Source of the DNA: Clostridia bacterium
GTDB taxonomy: Bacteria; Bacillota_A; Clostridia; Oscillospirales; CAG-272
Assembly: GCA_017500625.1 (NCBI GenBank)
Contig: JAFVYX010000263.1
Location: 1-8,254 of the forward strand
Reading direction: 5' to 3'
DNA length: 8,254 nt
Shown here: in pieces, positions 1-7,504 of the stretch
How the letters are laid out: the number at the start of each line of letters is the position of its first letter
Numbering within the stretch: the first letter of the stretch is position 1
Notes under the pieces: model-generated
The model's input: only the letters and a program-made list of their open reading frames with translations
What the model was told of the DNA's origin: nothing
The model's database searches: none
Made by a program: the position numbers and the translations under genes

Positions 1-203
1 ATCATTTTATATTCTGTTTTCGGTTTATAATTAAGAAATATTGGATTTTCAAAATTGTATAATTTTGGACAATTGAAAAAACAACCTTTTCCAATTTCTT
101 TCACATGTTCAAGTCCTTTGATTTCTCGTAAATTTTCACAATTTGTAAAACAATAATCAGATAAATGATTATAAGTCTGATATTCCTGAAATTCCCGGCA
201 CAT
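1..203 (-). CDS. BspA-like leucine-rich-repeat protein, fragment running off the window
   Basis: An open - strand frame runs from an ATG at 203 to the window edge (67 codons, no stop seen); a TAA lies two codons upstream of that ATG. The peptide shows the LRR_5/BspA-type pattern: residues 14-27 read LSDYCFTNCENLRE and residues 37-48 read IGKGCFFNCPKL, the 'aFxxCxxLxxI' signature repeated about 23 residues apart. Such repeats occur in surface proteins of gut bacteria and in protists such as Trichomonas. The piece is strongly AT-rich, unlike everything from about 210 onward, so it does not share the history of the pyr operon. The ATG may not be the true start, because the frame may simply be cut by the junction with carB. 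The family call rests on only two repeats; the function of the whole protein cannot be told. Confidence 0.5.
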   Translation of the reverse strand, partial: MCREFQEYQTYNHLSDYCFTNCENLREIKGLEHVKEIGKGCFFNCPKLYNFENPIFLNYKPKTEYKM

Positions 204-205
204 CT
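175..205. other. Abrupt composition and gene-content junction
   Basis: Hand counting gives 42 G+C in bases 1-180 and 41 G+C in the 60 bases 241-300. The switch coincides with the point where the - strand LRR frame ends and the + strand CarB similarity begins. The exact breakpoint cannot be fixed from this sequence alone. No transposase, integrase, tRNA or clear target-site duplication is visible, so the cause (recombination, insertion, or false joining of two genomes during assembly) stays open. Confidence 0.7.
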
Positions 206-637
206 CTTATTTCCGCACAGAAACTCCAGGCCTCGGGCATGCGCCTGCAGAACTACGGCACGGTGCTGGCGACCATCGCCGATGCCGACAAGGAGGAGGC
301 CCTGCCCCTCATTCGCCGCTTCTACGACCTCGGCTTCAACATCGAGGCCACCGAGGGCACGGCCCGCTACTTAAAGCAGAACGGGATCCGCACGCACGTC
401 CTCGGCAAGATCGGTAACGGCTCGGACGAGATCCCGAAGGCGATCCGCCAGGGCCACATCGCTTACGTCATCAACACCTCCGACCTCGGCTCGGCCTCCG
501 GCATGCATGACGGCCACGAGATCCGCCGCCTGGCCACCGAAAACAACGTCACCCTCTTTACCTCGCTTGACACCGTCAAGGTGCTGCTTGACGTCCTCGA
601 CGAGACCACGCTCCGCATCTCGACCATCGATGCCTAA
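200..637 (+). CDS. carB: Carbamoyl-phosphate synthase large subunit, C-terminal MGS-like domain only (5'-truncated)
   Basis: CarB makes carbamoyl phosphate from bicarbonate, ammonia (from glutamine via CarA) and two ATP, the first step of pyrimidine and arginine synthesis. Only its C-terminal allosteric domain is present. The frame is open from 149, after a TAA at 146-148, but CarB-like sequence starts near 200. From about 212 it reads SAQKLQASGMRLQ, matching the helix before the MGS domain in CarB, then a segment rich in family signatures including ALPLIRRFYDLGFNIEATEGT (about 299-361) and AYVINT (463-480). In other bacteria this domain binds effectors such as UMP and ornithine. The roughly 900 residues with both ATP-grasp units are missing, so this copy cannot be catalytic as it stands. 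An in-frame ATG at 239 is internal to the similarity and is unlikely to be the native start. The stop is 10 bp before pyrK, so this is the normal operon neighbour cut at its 5' side. Confidence 0.88.
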   Translation, partial: TSLISAQKLQASGMRLQNYGTVLATIADADKEEALPLIRRFYDLGFNIEATEGTARYLKQNGIRTHVLGKIGNGSDEIPKAIRQGHIAYVINTSDLGSASGMHDGHEIRRLATENNVTLFTSLDTVKVLLDVLDETTLRISTIDA

Positions 638-647
638 AGGGGATATT

Positions 648-1385
648 ATGAAGCAATCGCTCTTTACTATCGCGGAAAACACCCCCCTGACCGCCAGCGT
701 TTACCGTATGGTGCTCACGGGGGACACCTCCGCCGTAACGCGCCCCGGACAGTTTGTGAACGTCCGTCTTGAGGGCAAATTTCTCCGCCGACCGATCTCG
801 GTATGCGAGTGCTGCGGCGACCGCCTCACCCTTCTGTATAAGGTGGTGGGCGGCGGCACCGCGCAGATGGCGAAGATGGCCGTGGGGGAGACGCTTGACG
901 TCCTCACGGGCCTTGGCAACGGCTACGACACGGCCCCCGCGGGCGATGCCCCTCTCCTGATCGGTGGCGGCGTCGGCGTGCCCCCCCTCTATCAGCTCGC
1001 CAAGGAGCTTCTCGCCCTTGGCAAGCGCGTGCGCGTGATCCTCGGCTTCAATACGAAGGACGAGGTCTTTTACGAGGACGAGCTCCGCGCCCTCGGTGCT
1101 ACGGTGACCGTCACAACGGTGGACGGCTCTTACGGCACGAAGGGCTTTGTGACCGCGGCGCTTGACGACGCCCCCTACACCTACTTTTACACCTGCGGGC
1201 CCGAGCCGATGCTGAAGGCGGTCTTTGCCGCCACGAAAACCGGCGGCCAATTCAGCTTTGAGGAGCGCATGGGCTGCGGCTTTGGCGCGTGCATGGGCTG
1301 CTCCTGCAAGACCGTCACGGGCTACAAGCGCATCTGCCGCGAGGGCCCCGTGCTCAGGAAGGAGGAGATCCTATGGAATGCTTAA
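648..1385 (+). CDS. pyrK: Dihydroorotate dehydrogenase B, electron transfer subunit
   Basis: PyrK carries FAD and a [2Fe-2S] cluster and passes electrons from PyrD (FMN) to NAD+; the PyrD2PyrK2 complex is cytoplasmic. The 245-residue product has the family's domains in order: an FAD-binding barrel with RRPIS at 47-51, an NAD-binding fold with GGGVGVPPL at 106-114 and CGPEPML at 183-189, and a C-terminal iron-sulfur motif with Cys210, Cys215, Cys218 and Cys230. The x4, x2, x11 spacing matches the PyrK family; Cys220 is an extra cysteine. The ATG at 648 is chosen because AAAGGGGA lies 4 bp before it (636-643) and MKQSLFTIAENTPL fits the normal N-terminus. The frame is open further upstream (to 507), but that part lies inside carB in another frame. 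The 3' end overlaps pyrD by 13 bp. Confidence 0.97.
   Translation: MKQSLFTIAENTPLTASVYRMVLTGDTSAVTRPGQFVNVRLEGKFLRRPISVCECCGDRLTLLYKVVGGGTAQMAKMAVGETLDVLTGLGNGYDTAPAGDAPLLIGGGVGVPPLYQLAKELLALGKRVRVILGFNTKDEVFYEDELRALGATVTVTTVDGSYGTKGFVTAALDDAPYTYFYTCGPEPMLKAVFAATKTGGQFSFEERMGCGFGACMGCSCKTVTGYKRICREGPVLRKEEILWNA
1359..1367 (+). promoter_or_regulatory. Shine-Dalgarno of pyrD inside the pyrK coding region
   Basis: AAGGAGGAG lies 5 bp before the ATG at 1373, within the last codons of pyrK. It fixes the pyrD start inside pyrK rather than at the upstream in-frame ATG at 1289, and points to coupled translation giving similar amounts of the two partner subunits. Confidence 0.85.
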
Positions 1386-2275
1386 AGGTCGACCTTGCGG
1401 GGACCACGATCGATAACCCCGTCATTCCCGCCAGCGGCACGTTCGGCTTTGGCTATGAGTTTGCCGAGCTTTACGACATCAACGTGCTTGGCACCTTCTC
1501 CTTTAAGGGAACGACTCTCGCCCCTCGCTTCGGCAATCCCACGCCCCGCATCGCCGAATGCACCGCGGGCATGATCAACGCCGTGGGCCTTCAGAATCCC
1601 GGTGTTGAGAAGGTCATCTCCGAGGAGCTGCCAAAGCTTTCCCGCGTGTTTCACAAGCCCGTTATGGCCAACGTTTCGGGCTTTTCGGTCGAGGAATACG
1701 AAAAGACCGTAGCCCTCCTCGATCCCTGCCCCGAGATCGGCTGGTTCGAGGTCAACGTCAGCTGCCCGAACGTCCACGGCGGCGGTATGAGCTTCGGCAC
1801 CTCGCCCGAGGCGGCCGCCGAGGTGACGCGCGCTGTGCGCGCCGTCACGAAAAAGCCGGTCTTTATCAAGCTCTCGCCGAACGTGACCGACATCGTCTCG
1901 ATCGCCCGTGCGTGCGAGGCGGCGGGAGCCGACGGCATCTCGCTCATCAACACCCTGCTCGGCATGCGCATCGACCTTGCCCGCCGCCGCCCCGTCATCG
2001 CCAACGTGATGGGCGGCTTCTCCGGCCCCGCGATCTTCCCTGTGGCACTCCGCATGGTCTATCAGGTGGCTCACGCCGTTTCGGTGCCCGTCATCGGTAT
2101 GGGCGGCGTACAGTCGGCCGAGGACGTCATCGAAATGCTGATGGCGGGCGCTGTCGCCGTGGAGGTGGGCGCCGCCAACCTGGTAAACCCCACCGCCTGC
2201 CGTGACATCATCGCCGACCTGCCGCGCGCGATGAAACAGTACGGCATCACCTCGCTCCGCGACCTTAAGATCTGA
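1373..2275 (+). CDS. pyrD: Dihydroorotate dehydrogenase B, catalytic subunit (class 1B, NAD+-linked)
   Basis: PyrD oxidises dihydroorotate to orotate with FMN, the fourth step of UMP synthesis; in class 1B electrons leave through PyrK. The 300-residue product has the usual class 1B length and the FMN-barrel motifs: PASGTFGFG at 19-27, MINAVGLQNPG at 67-77, NVSCPN at 128-133 with Cys131 as the class 1 catalytic base, FIKLSPNVTDI at 164-174, and the phosphate-binding VIGMGGVQS at 240-248. There is no N-terminal membrane helix, which excludes the quinone-linked class 2 enzyme. The ATG at 1373 follows a strong ribosome binding site and matches the family N-terminus (MECLKVDLAGTTIDNPVIPA). It overlaps pyrK by 13 bp and lies 11 bp before the GH2 gene. 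Confidence 0.97.
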   Translation: MECLKVDLAGTTIDNPVIPASGTFGFGYEFAELYDINVLGTFSFKGTTLAPRFGNPTPRIAECTAGMINAVGLQNPGVEKVISEELPKLSRVFHKPVMANVSGFSVEEYEKTVALLDPCPEIGWFEVNVSCPNVHGGGMSFGTSPEAAAEVTRAVRAVTKKPVFIKLSPNVTDIVSIARACEAAGADGISLINTLLGMRIDLARRRPVIANVMGGFSGPAIFPVALRMVYQVAHAVSVPVIGMGGVQSAEDVIEMLMAGAVAVEVGAANLVNPTACRDIIADLPRAMKQYGITSLRDLKI

Positions 2276-2286
2276 AAGGAGACACC

Positions 2287-5040
2287 ATGCTTTACGACGT
2301 CTTTTCCCTGGACGGCAAATACAAAATGGACTATTCTCCCGACGCCTACCTCTCGGAGGAGGTGCCGGAATTCTCAAAATTCAGCTGCAAGCTGGACGCG
2401 ATCCCCGGCTACTGGGAGGATACGACCGAGAAATTTGAGCGGGCGCCCTTTTACCGCCTGCTCAGGGTCAACCCCGAGTATGGCGTTCAGCGCTACCCCA
2501 TCGTGGACGTGGCGCCCGATATGGCCCTGCCGAACGTGATGGGCACCTTCTTCTACGAGAGGACCCTCACCCTTGAGACCCTGGCCGACGACGTGACGAT
2601 CGCCTTCCCCCAGGTGCATACCACGCTCTCGGCTTGGTGGAACGGCCACTTCCTCGGCCGTCACGCCGGCTACTCCACGCATTTTGAGATCGCCGTGCCG
2701 CGAGAGGTCATGACCGAGGGCGAGAACACCGTCACCTTTGCCGTGTGCAACCACCGCCACGAGGGGTGGGACGGCCAGCCCGTCTCGGGCATCACCTCGC
2801 GCGCCGCCTCGGAATATTCGGGCGGCATCTCGGACAGCGTTTCGCTCCGCGTCTACCGCTCTCCCCTGCGCTCGGCCGCCGTCCTCTTCTCGGAGGATCT
2901 TGAGACTGCCGACGTGCGTGTGGAGTCCAAAAGCAAAGTAAGCTTCACCTACGAGGTGCTGGACGGCGAGACCGTCTTGCTTTCGGGCACGGCGGACGGC
3001 GACTTCACCTTTCCCTGCGGTACGCTTTCCCATTGGTCGCCCGAGAGCCCCAAGCTCTATACGCTCCGCTTGACAAGCGGCGATGCGACGCTTGACGTTC
3101 CCTTCGGCGTCCGCCGCCTTACGGCGCGCGGGCTTGACCTGCTCCTCAACGGTGAGCCCGTGTACCTTGCGGGCATCACCGAGCATTGCTACTACCCGAT
3201 GACGGTGTGGCCCTCGCGTGACGTGTCCTACTACCGCATGGTCATTAAAAAGCTCAAGGAGCTGGGCTTTAACTTTATCCGCTTCCATACCGTGGTGCCG
3301 ACCGAGCAGTATATGCAGGCGGCCGACGAGCTGGGCATTCTCGTTGAGGTGGAAAGCCCGAACTACACCTCGCTCTCCGAATGGCGCGAGATCCTCGCCT
3401 TCTGCCGTCGCCACCCCTCGGTGGTGATGTACTGCTGCGGCAACGAGCTGCAGATGGAGGACGACTTCATTGAGCATCTGCGCGCCTGCTCTGACGAGGT
3501 GCATAAGGACACCGACTCGCTCTTCTCCCCGATGAACGCGATGCGCGGCCTTGAGTACGCCTTCCAGCTCGAGCCCCATATGATGCACGAGGTCGTGGAA
3601 AAGCCCGTGCTTCACAACCCGCGCCGCTTCCGCATCGTCGGGGAATTCTCGGACGTCTATAATACGGTGGCACAGTCGGCGGTCAGCCACCGCCAGCTGA
3701 CGCCGAACCTCCGCGGCATTGAGGCGGCCACCCACGAGATCGAGGGCTTCTATAAGCCCCAGCTCGCGCACGAGACCTGCATTGACGGCACCTACGTTGA
3801 CCTCTCGATCCGTGACCGCTACCGCGGCACGCGCGTGGGGGCGACCGCCAAGTTCTCCTCGATCGAGGAGCATCTCAGAAAATCGGGCGTTCTCGAGAAG
3901 GCCCCCGTCTATTTCCGCAACTCCTGCCGTTGGCAGCAGCTGCTCCGCAAGTACAACTTTGAAATGGTGCGCTCGATCCCCTCCTACCGCGGCTTTGACT
4001 TCCTCGGCCCGATCGACACGCACTGGCATACCTTCGGCTACGACGTGGGCATGATGAACGAGTTTTACGAGCTGAAGCCCGGCGAGACGGTCGAGAACGT
4101 GCGCCGCTACAACAGCCAGACCGTTCTCCTCGCCGATTTCCGTACCAACTTCAACTTCACCGCAGGAAAAGAGCTCACGGTGGGGCTTGACCTCTCGCTC
4201 TTCGGTGTGCCCGAGCTGAAGAACGCCACCCTGACGGCGCGCCTTATGAAGGGCGACCGCCCGATCGACGTGAGGACCGCCGCCATTGCCCCCGTTCCCG
4301 TGGGAGCGATTTCGCGCATTTACGACTATACGGTCACCCTCCCCGAGGTCACCGAGGCAACCGAGCTGCGCCTTTGCGTCTCGCTGACGGCCGACGGCCT
4401 CTACGCCGAGAACGAGTGGACGATCTACGTCTATCCCGACGTCACGGCCTCGACCGAGGGCGTCACTCTCGGCGACGGGCTCTCGATCGACGCCCTTCTC
4501 GCGGCGCTTGAGCGCGGGGAGCGCGTGGTGGTGACGGACGGTGGCCCGTTCCCGAAGTCGCCCCTCTCCTTCCAGATCGCCAAGGCGGGGCGCTGCGCTC
4601 CCGACCTGGCAACCGTCATCTACGATCACCCCCTGACCCGCAGGATCCCGAACGAGGGACTGTGCGGCTGGCAGTTCCGCGCCCTGATGACCGACGCTCA
4701 GTCGGTCGTGTTTGCCACAGACGCCGTGCCCTACGAGCCGATCATCGAGGTGGCGTCCTCGCACAAGAACGTCATAAAGCGTGCCGCCCTCTTTGAATTC
4801 GCCGTAGGCGAGGGCCGCTTGCTCGTCTCCTCCTTCAACCTCGGATACGATGAGCCGGCCGTCAAGTATTACAAGAAGCTGCTCTTCGACTACGCGAGAA
4901 GCGCCGACTTCCTGCCGAAGCGCCGTGTCACACCCGAGGGCCTGCGCGCGCTGGCGGGTGTCAGCTACACCGCCGCCGCCAAGGAGTCGAACATCTCGCT
5001 GAACCCGAACGACAAGTCCTCCGTACGCATTAAAAAGTGA
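2287..5040 (+). CDS. Glycoside hydrolase family 2 protein (beta-galactosidase/beta-glucuronidase type)
   Basis: A 917-residue GH2-like enzyme without signal peptide or membrane segment, so probably cytoplasmic. The architecture I read is: sugar-binding jelly roll at about 85-190 (ends in a GGISDSVSLRVY-type strand), Ig-like sandwich at about 195-280 (HWSPESPKLYTL at 249-260, then FGVRRL), TIM barrel from about 283 (LDLLLNGEPVYLAG) to 600, beta-rich linker domain at about 605-720, and a C-terminal alpha/beta region at about 725-880. GNE at 385-387 gives Glu387 as the likely acid/base; His495-Glu496, in a position like the 'HEIG' motif of related GH2 proteins, suggests Glu496 as nucleophile. 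The barrel resembles an uncharacterised GH2 subgroup rather than LacZ or UidA, so the substrate is unknown. AAAGGAG lies just before the ATG. The gene sits 11 bp after pyrD and 12 bp before pyrF, with codon use like its neighbours, so it is transcribed with the pyr genes despite having no known pyrimidine role. Confidence 0.88.
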   Translation: MLYDVFSLDGKYKMDYSPDAYLSEEVPEFSKFSCKLDAIPGYWEDTTEKFERAPFYRLLRVNPEYGVQRYPIVDVAPDMALPNVMGTFFYERTLTLETLADDVTIAFPQVHTTLSAWWNGHFLGRHAGYSTHFEIAVPREVMTEGENTVTFAVCNHRHEGWDGQPVSGITSRAASEYSGGISDSVSLRVYRSPLRSAAVLFSEDLETADVRVESKSKVSFTYEVLDGETVLLSGTADGDFTFPCGTLSHWSPESPKLYTLRLTSGDATLDVPFGVRRLTARGLDLLLNGEPVYLAGITEHCYYPMTVWPSRDVSYYRMVIKKLKELGFNFIRFHTVVPTEQYMQAADELGILVEVESPNYTSLSEWREILAFCRRHPSVVMYCCGNELQMEDDFIEHLRACSDEVHKDTDSLFSPMNAMRGLEYAFQLEPHMMHEVVEKPVLHNPRRFRIVGEFSDVYNTVAQSAVSHRQLTPNLRGIEAATHEIEGFYKPQLAHETCIDGTYVDLSIRDRYRGTRVGATAKFSSIEEHLRKSGVLEKAPVYFRNSCRWQQLLRKYNFEMVRSIPSYRGFDFLGPIDTHWHTFGYDVGMMNEFYELKPGETVENVRRYNSQTVLLADFRTNFNFTAGKELTVGLDLSLFGVPELKNATLTARLMKGDRPIDVRTAAIAPVPVGAISRIYDYTVTLPEVTEATELRLCVSLTADGLYAENEWTIYVYPDVTASTEGVTLGDGLSIDALLAALERGERVVVTDGGPFPKSPLSFQIAKAGRCAPDLATVIYDHPLTRRIPNEGLCGWQFRALMTDAQSVVFATDAVPYEPIIEVASSHKNVIKRAALFEFAVGEGRLLVSSFNLGYDEPAVKYYKKLLFDYARSADFLPKRRVTPEGLRALAGVSYTAAAKESNISLNPNDKSSVRIKK

Positions 5041-5052
5041 AAGGATATACTC

Positions 5053-5751
5053 ATGGGAAAAGACGTCATCATTGCCTGCGATTTCGACAGTGCCGAAAAG
5101 ACCTTCGCCTTCCTTGACCGCTTCACGGGGAGAAAGCCCTTTGTGAAGATCGGCATGGAGCTGTATTACGCCGAGGGCCCCGCGATCGTCCGTGCGATCA
5201 AGGAGCGCGGCCACAAGATCTTCCTGGACCTCAAGCTTCACGACATTCCGAACACGGTGAAAAAGGCGATGGCCGTCCTCTCGCGCCTTGACGTGGACAT
5301 GACCAACCTGCACGCGGGCGGCACGCGGCCTATGATGGAGGCAGCGATCGAGGGTCTCACGCGGCCCGACGGCACGCGCCCCCTCCTCATCGCCGTCACT
5401 CAGCTCACCTCGACCGACGAGGAGACCATGCACCGCGACCTGCTCGTTACGGGCAAAATGGAGGACGTGGTGATGCATTACGCCTCGTGTGCCGCCACGG
5501 CGGGCCTTGACGGTGTCGTTTGCTCCCCCCGCGAGGCCGAGGCCGTTCACGCGCGCTGCGGCAAGGGCTTCCTCACCGTGACGCCCGGCGTCCGCTTTGC
5601 CGACGGTGACGTTGGCGACCAGAAGCGTGTGATGACGCCTGCCGAGGCCAAGCGCATCGGCTCCGACTACATCGTGGTCGGCCGTCCGATCACCGCGGCT
5701 GCCGATCCCTGTGCGGCTTACGAGCGCTGCGTCCGCGAATTTTGCGACTAA
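5053..5751 (+). CDS. pyrF: Orotidine 5'-phosphate decarboxylase
   Basis: PyrF decarboxylates OMP to UMP, the last step of the pathway, without a cofactor. The 232-residue product has the type 1 length and motifs: Asp10 in ACDF, Lys32 in FVKIG, the catalytic Asp59-x-Lys61-x-x-Asp64 in [13 protein letters not shown] at 57-69, LHAGG at 86-90, VTPGVRF at 176-182, and the phosphate-binding VVGRPIT at 208-214 (Arg211). The ATG at 5053 follows AAAGGATA and gives the expected N-terminus. It starts 12 bp after the GH2 stop, and its stop lies 23 bp before the pyrE start. Nothing in it looks damaged. Confidence 0.97.
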   Translation: MGKDVIIACDFDSAEKTFAFLDRFTGRKPFVKIGMELYYAEGPAIVRAIKERGHKIFLDLKLHDIPNTVKKAMAVLSRLDVDMTNLHAGGTRPMMEAAIEGLTRPDGTRPLLIAVTQLTSTDEETMHRDLLVTGKMEDVVMHYASCAATAGLDGVVCSPREAEAVHARCGKGFLTVTPGVRFADGDVGDQKRVMTPAEAKRIGSDYIVVGRPITAAADPCAAYERCVREFCD

Positions 5752-5774
5752 TTGAAAAGGAAGGTTTACAAAAA

Positions 5775-6416
5775 ATGAAACAGCTTGACAAGCTCATCGC
5801 CCGCGATCTTCTCTCGATCCGCGCCGTCTTCTTCCGCCCCGAGGAGCCCTTTACCTGGGCCAGCGGCATCAAGAGCCCCGTCTATTGCGACAACCGCCTG
5901 ACCCTCACCGCCCCCGCCGTCCGTACCGACGTGGAGGAGGGACTGGCCGCCCTGATCCGTGAGCATTACCCCGAGGCCGAGGTGCTGATGGGCACCTCCA
6001 CGGCGGGCATCGCCCACGCCGCGATCACGGGCCACCTCATGGGCCTCCCCATGGGCTACGTCCGCTCGGGCGCCAAGGACCACGGCCGCCAGAACCAGAT
6101 CGAAGGCCGTCTTGAGCCCGGCCAGAAGGTCGTTGTCGTTGAGGATCTCATCTCGACGGGCGGCTCGGTCATCGAGGTGGTGAACGTCCTCCGCGAGGCG
6201 GGCGCCGAGGTGCTTGGCATCGTCAGCATCTTCACCTACGGCATGAAGAAGGGCCTTGACCGCCTGGCCGAGGCCAACGTCAAGAACGTCTCGCTCACGA
6301 ATTTTGACGTGATCGCCGCGGTGGCCGCCGAGGAGGGCTACATCAAGGACGAGGATATTGCGCGCCTCATCGCGTTCCGCAATAACCCCTCGGACGAAAG
6401 CTGGATCGGCAAATGA
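5775..6416 (+). CDS. pyrE: Orotate phosphoribosyltransferase
   Basis: PyrE joins orotate and PRPP to form OMP. The 213-residue product shows FTWASGIKSPVYCDNR at 26-41, the flexible catalytic loop with Lys101 and His103 (VRSGAKDHGRQNQIEG, 96-111), and the PRPP-binding motif VVVVEDLISTGGS at 119-131. The ATG at 5775 was preferred over an in-frame TTG at 5742 that would overlap the end of pyrF, because MKQLDKLIARDLL fits the family N-terminus and AAAAGGAAGG (5754-5763) precedes it, with a slightly long 11-bp spacing. The stop overlaps the pyrB start as ATGA, which suggests coupled translation. Confidence 0.96.
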   Translation: MKQLDKLIARDLLSIRAVFFRPEEPFTWASGIKSPVYCDNRLTLTAPAVRTDVEEGLAALIREHYPEAEVLMGTSTAGIAHAAITGHLMGLPMGYVRSGAKDHGRQNQIEGRLEPGQKVVVVEDLISTGGSVIEVVNVLREAGAEVLGIVSIFTYGMKKGLDRLAEANVKNVSLTNFDVIAAVAAEEGYIKDEDIARLIAFRNNPSDESWIGK

Positions 6417-7501
6417 GAAGTCTTATCGACATTCAGGACTTTTCGGTCGAGGAGCTTGACGCCCTGTTTGCCACCGCCGCCGACATCGCCGAGCACCCCG
6501 AAACGTATGCCGAGGCCTGCCGCGGTAAAAAGCTGGCCACCCTCTTTTTTGAGCCGTCCACCCGTACGCGCCTCTCGTTTGAGGCGGCGATGCTGGAGCT
6601 TGGCGGTAGCGTGATCGGCTTTTCGGACGCCGATTCCTCCTCCGCCGTCAAGGGCGAGAGCGTGGCAGATACAGCACGCGTGATCTCGGCCTACGCCGAC
6701 ATTATGGCCATGCGCCACCCGAGGGAGGGCGCGGCGCTGGTGGCCGCCACCCGTGCCACGGTGCCCGTCATCAACGCGGGGGACGGCGGTCACGCCCACC
6801 CCACACAGACCCTCACCGACCTCTTTACGATCCTGCGCGAGCACGGTAGGATCGAGGGACTGACGATCGGCTTTTGCGGCGACCTGAAGTACGGCCGCAC
6901 CGTTCATTCGCTCATCTCGGCACTCTCGCGCTATGCGGGGGTGAAGATCGTCCTCATCTCGCCCGCCGAGCTTTCACTCCCCGGCTACGTCAAGGGCGGC
7001 GTCCTTGAGGACGCGGGTATGGAATGGCGCGAGACCACCGATCTCGAGGCCGCTCTCCCCGCGCTGGACGTCCTTTATATGACGCGTATCCAGCGTGAGC
7101 GCTTCCCCGATCAGGACGAGTACGAGCGCCTCAAGGACAGCTACGTGCTGACGCCCGAAAAGCTCACCGACGCCAAGCCCACGCTCTCGATCCTGCACCC
7201 CCTGCCCCGCGTCAACGAGATCAGCGTCCGCGTGGACGCCGACCCCCGCGCCAAGTATTTCTCGCAGGTGGAGAACGGCAAGTACGTGCGTATGGCCCTG
7301 ATCCTCGCGCTTCTCTCGACCGCCGCCGACAGAACGCCCCTCGCCCCCGAGGGTGAGGAAATGCCGTCGATGGCCTGTCACAACCCCGTGTGCATCACAC
7401 GGTGTGAGCAGGAGCTTTTGCCGCGCTTCCGCGTGACCAACAAAAAGCTCGGCATCGTCCGCTGCGTTTTCTGCGAAAAGCGCGCCGAGGAAAAGAAGTA
7501 A
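6413..7501 (+). CDS. pyrB: Aspartate carbamoyltransferase catalytic chain with fused C-terminal PyrI-type zinc ribbon
   Basis: PyrB condenses carbamoyl phosphate and aspartate to carbamoyl aspartate. Residues 1 to about 307 are a complete catalytic chain: FEPSTRTRLSFE at 46-57 (carbamoyl-phosphate loop), Ser77/Lys80 in SSSAVKGES, HPTQTL at 129-134, RIQRER at 225-230, and LHPLPR at 261-266. The tail (about 318-362) is not part of a normal catalytic chain of about 310 residues. It has Cys322, Cys327, Cys351 and Cys354, i.e. C-x4-C-x23-C-x2-C, the same spacing as the zinc cysteines 109, 114, 138 and 141 of E. coli PyrI, within MACHNPVCIT and VRCVFCEK. The PyrI nucleotide-binding domain is absent, so ATP/CTP control of the E. 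coli kind is not expected; the zinc domain may stabilise the oligomer. The start overlaps pyrE by 4 bp without a clear ribosome binding site, so translation is probably coupled. It is the last gene of the operon. Confidence 0.95.
   Translation: MRSLIDIQDFSVEELDALFATAADIAEHPETYAEACRGKKLATLFFEPSTRTRLSFEAAMLELGGSVIGFSDADSSSAVKGESVADTARVISAYADIMAMRHPREGAALVAATRATVPVINAGDGGHAHPTQTLTDLFTILREHGRIEGLTIGFCGDLKYGRTVHSLISALSRYAGVKIVLISPAELSLPGYVKGGVLEDAGMEWRETTDLEAALPALDVLYMTRIQRERFPDQDEYERLKDSYVLTPEKLTDAKPTLSILHPLPRVNEISVRVDADPRAKYFSQVENGKYVRMALILALLSTAADRTPLAPEGEEMPSMACHNPVCITRCEQELLPRFRVTNKKLGIVRCVFCEKRAEEKK
7376..7474 (+). other. PyrI-like zinc-ribbon coding segment within pyrB
   Basis: This segment codes for residues 322-354 of the PyrB product, from the first to the last of the four predicted zinc-binding cysteines. 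In E. coli this module is on the separate PyrI chain, where it docks on PyrB. Here it is covalently joined through a short linker rich in Pro and Glu (about 308-319). An additional Cys331 lies between the pairs. Confidence 0.85.
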
Positions 7502-7504
7502 AAC

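Noticed and set aside
1..200. Promoter or leader of the pyr operon in the AT-rich block
   Set aside because: AT-richness alone gives promoter-like hexamers. The block codes for LRR repeats on the - strand and joins inside carB, so it is not the native operon leader.
507..647. 5' extension of pyrK to an ATG at 507
   Set aside because: This part overlaps carB in another frame and is low-complexity; the ATG at 648 has a ribosome binding site and the family N-terminus.
1382..2377. 331-codon - strand frame opposite pyrD
   Set aside because: Antisense shadow of pyrD, explained by the same base composition effect; no recognisable protein features.
2374..5550. 1058-codon stop-free frame on the - strand opposite the GH2 gene and pyrF
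   Set aside because: It lies antisense to two well-supported genes. GC-rich codon use with G/C in third position removes stops on the opposite strand; the translation shows no family motif and no ribosome binding site fits.
5742..5774. TTG start for pyrE overlapping the end of pyrF
   Set aside because: The ATG at 5775 fits the PyrE N-terminus and has an upstream AAGGAAGG; the extra 11 residues contain that ribosome binding site itself.
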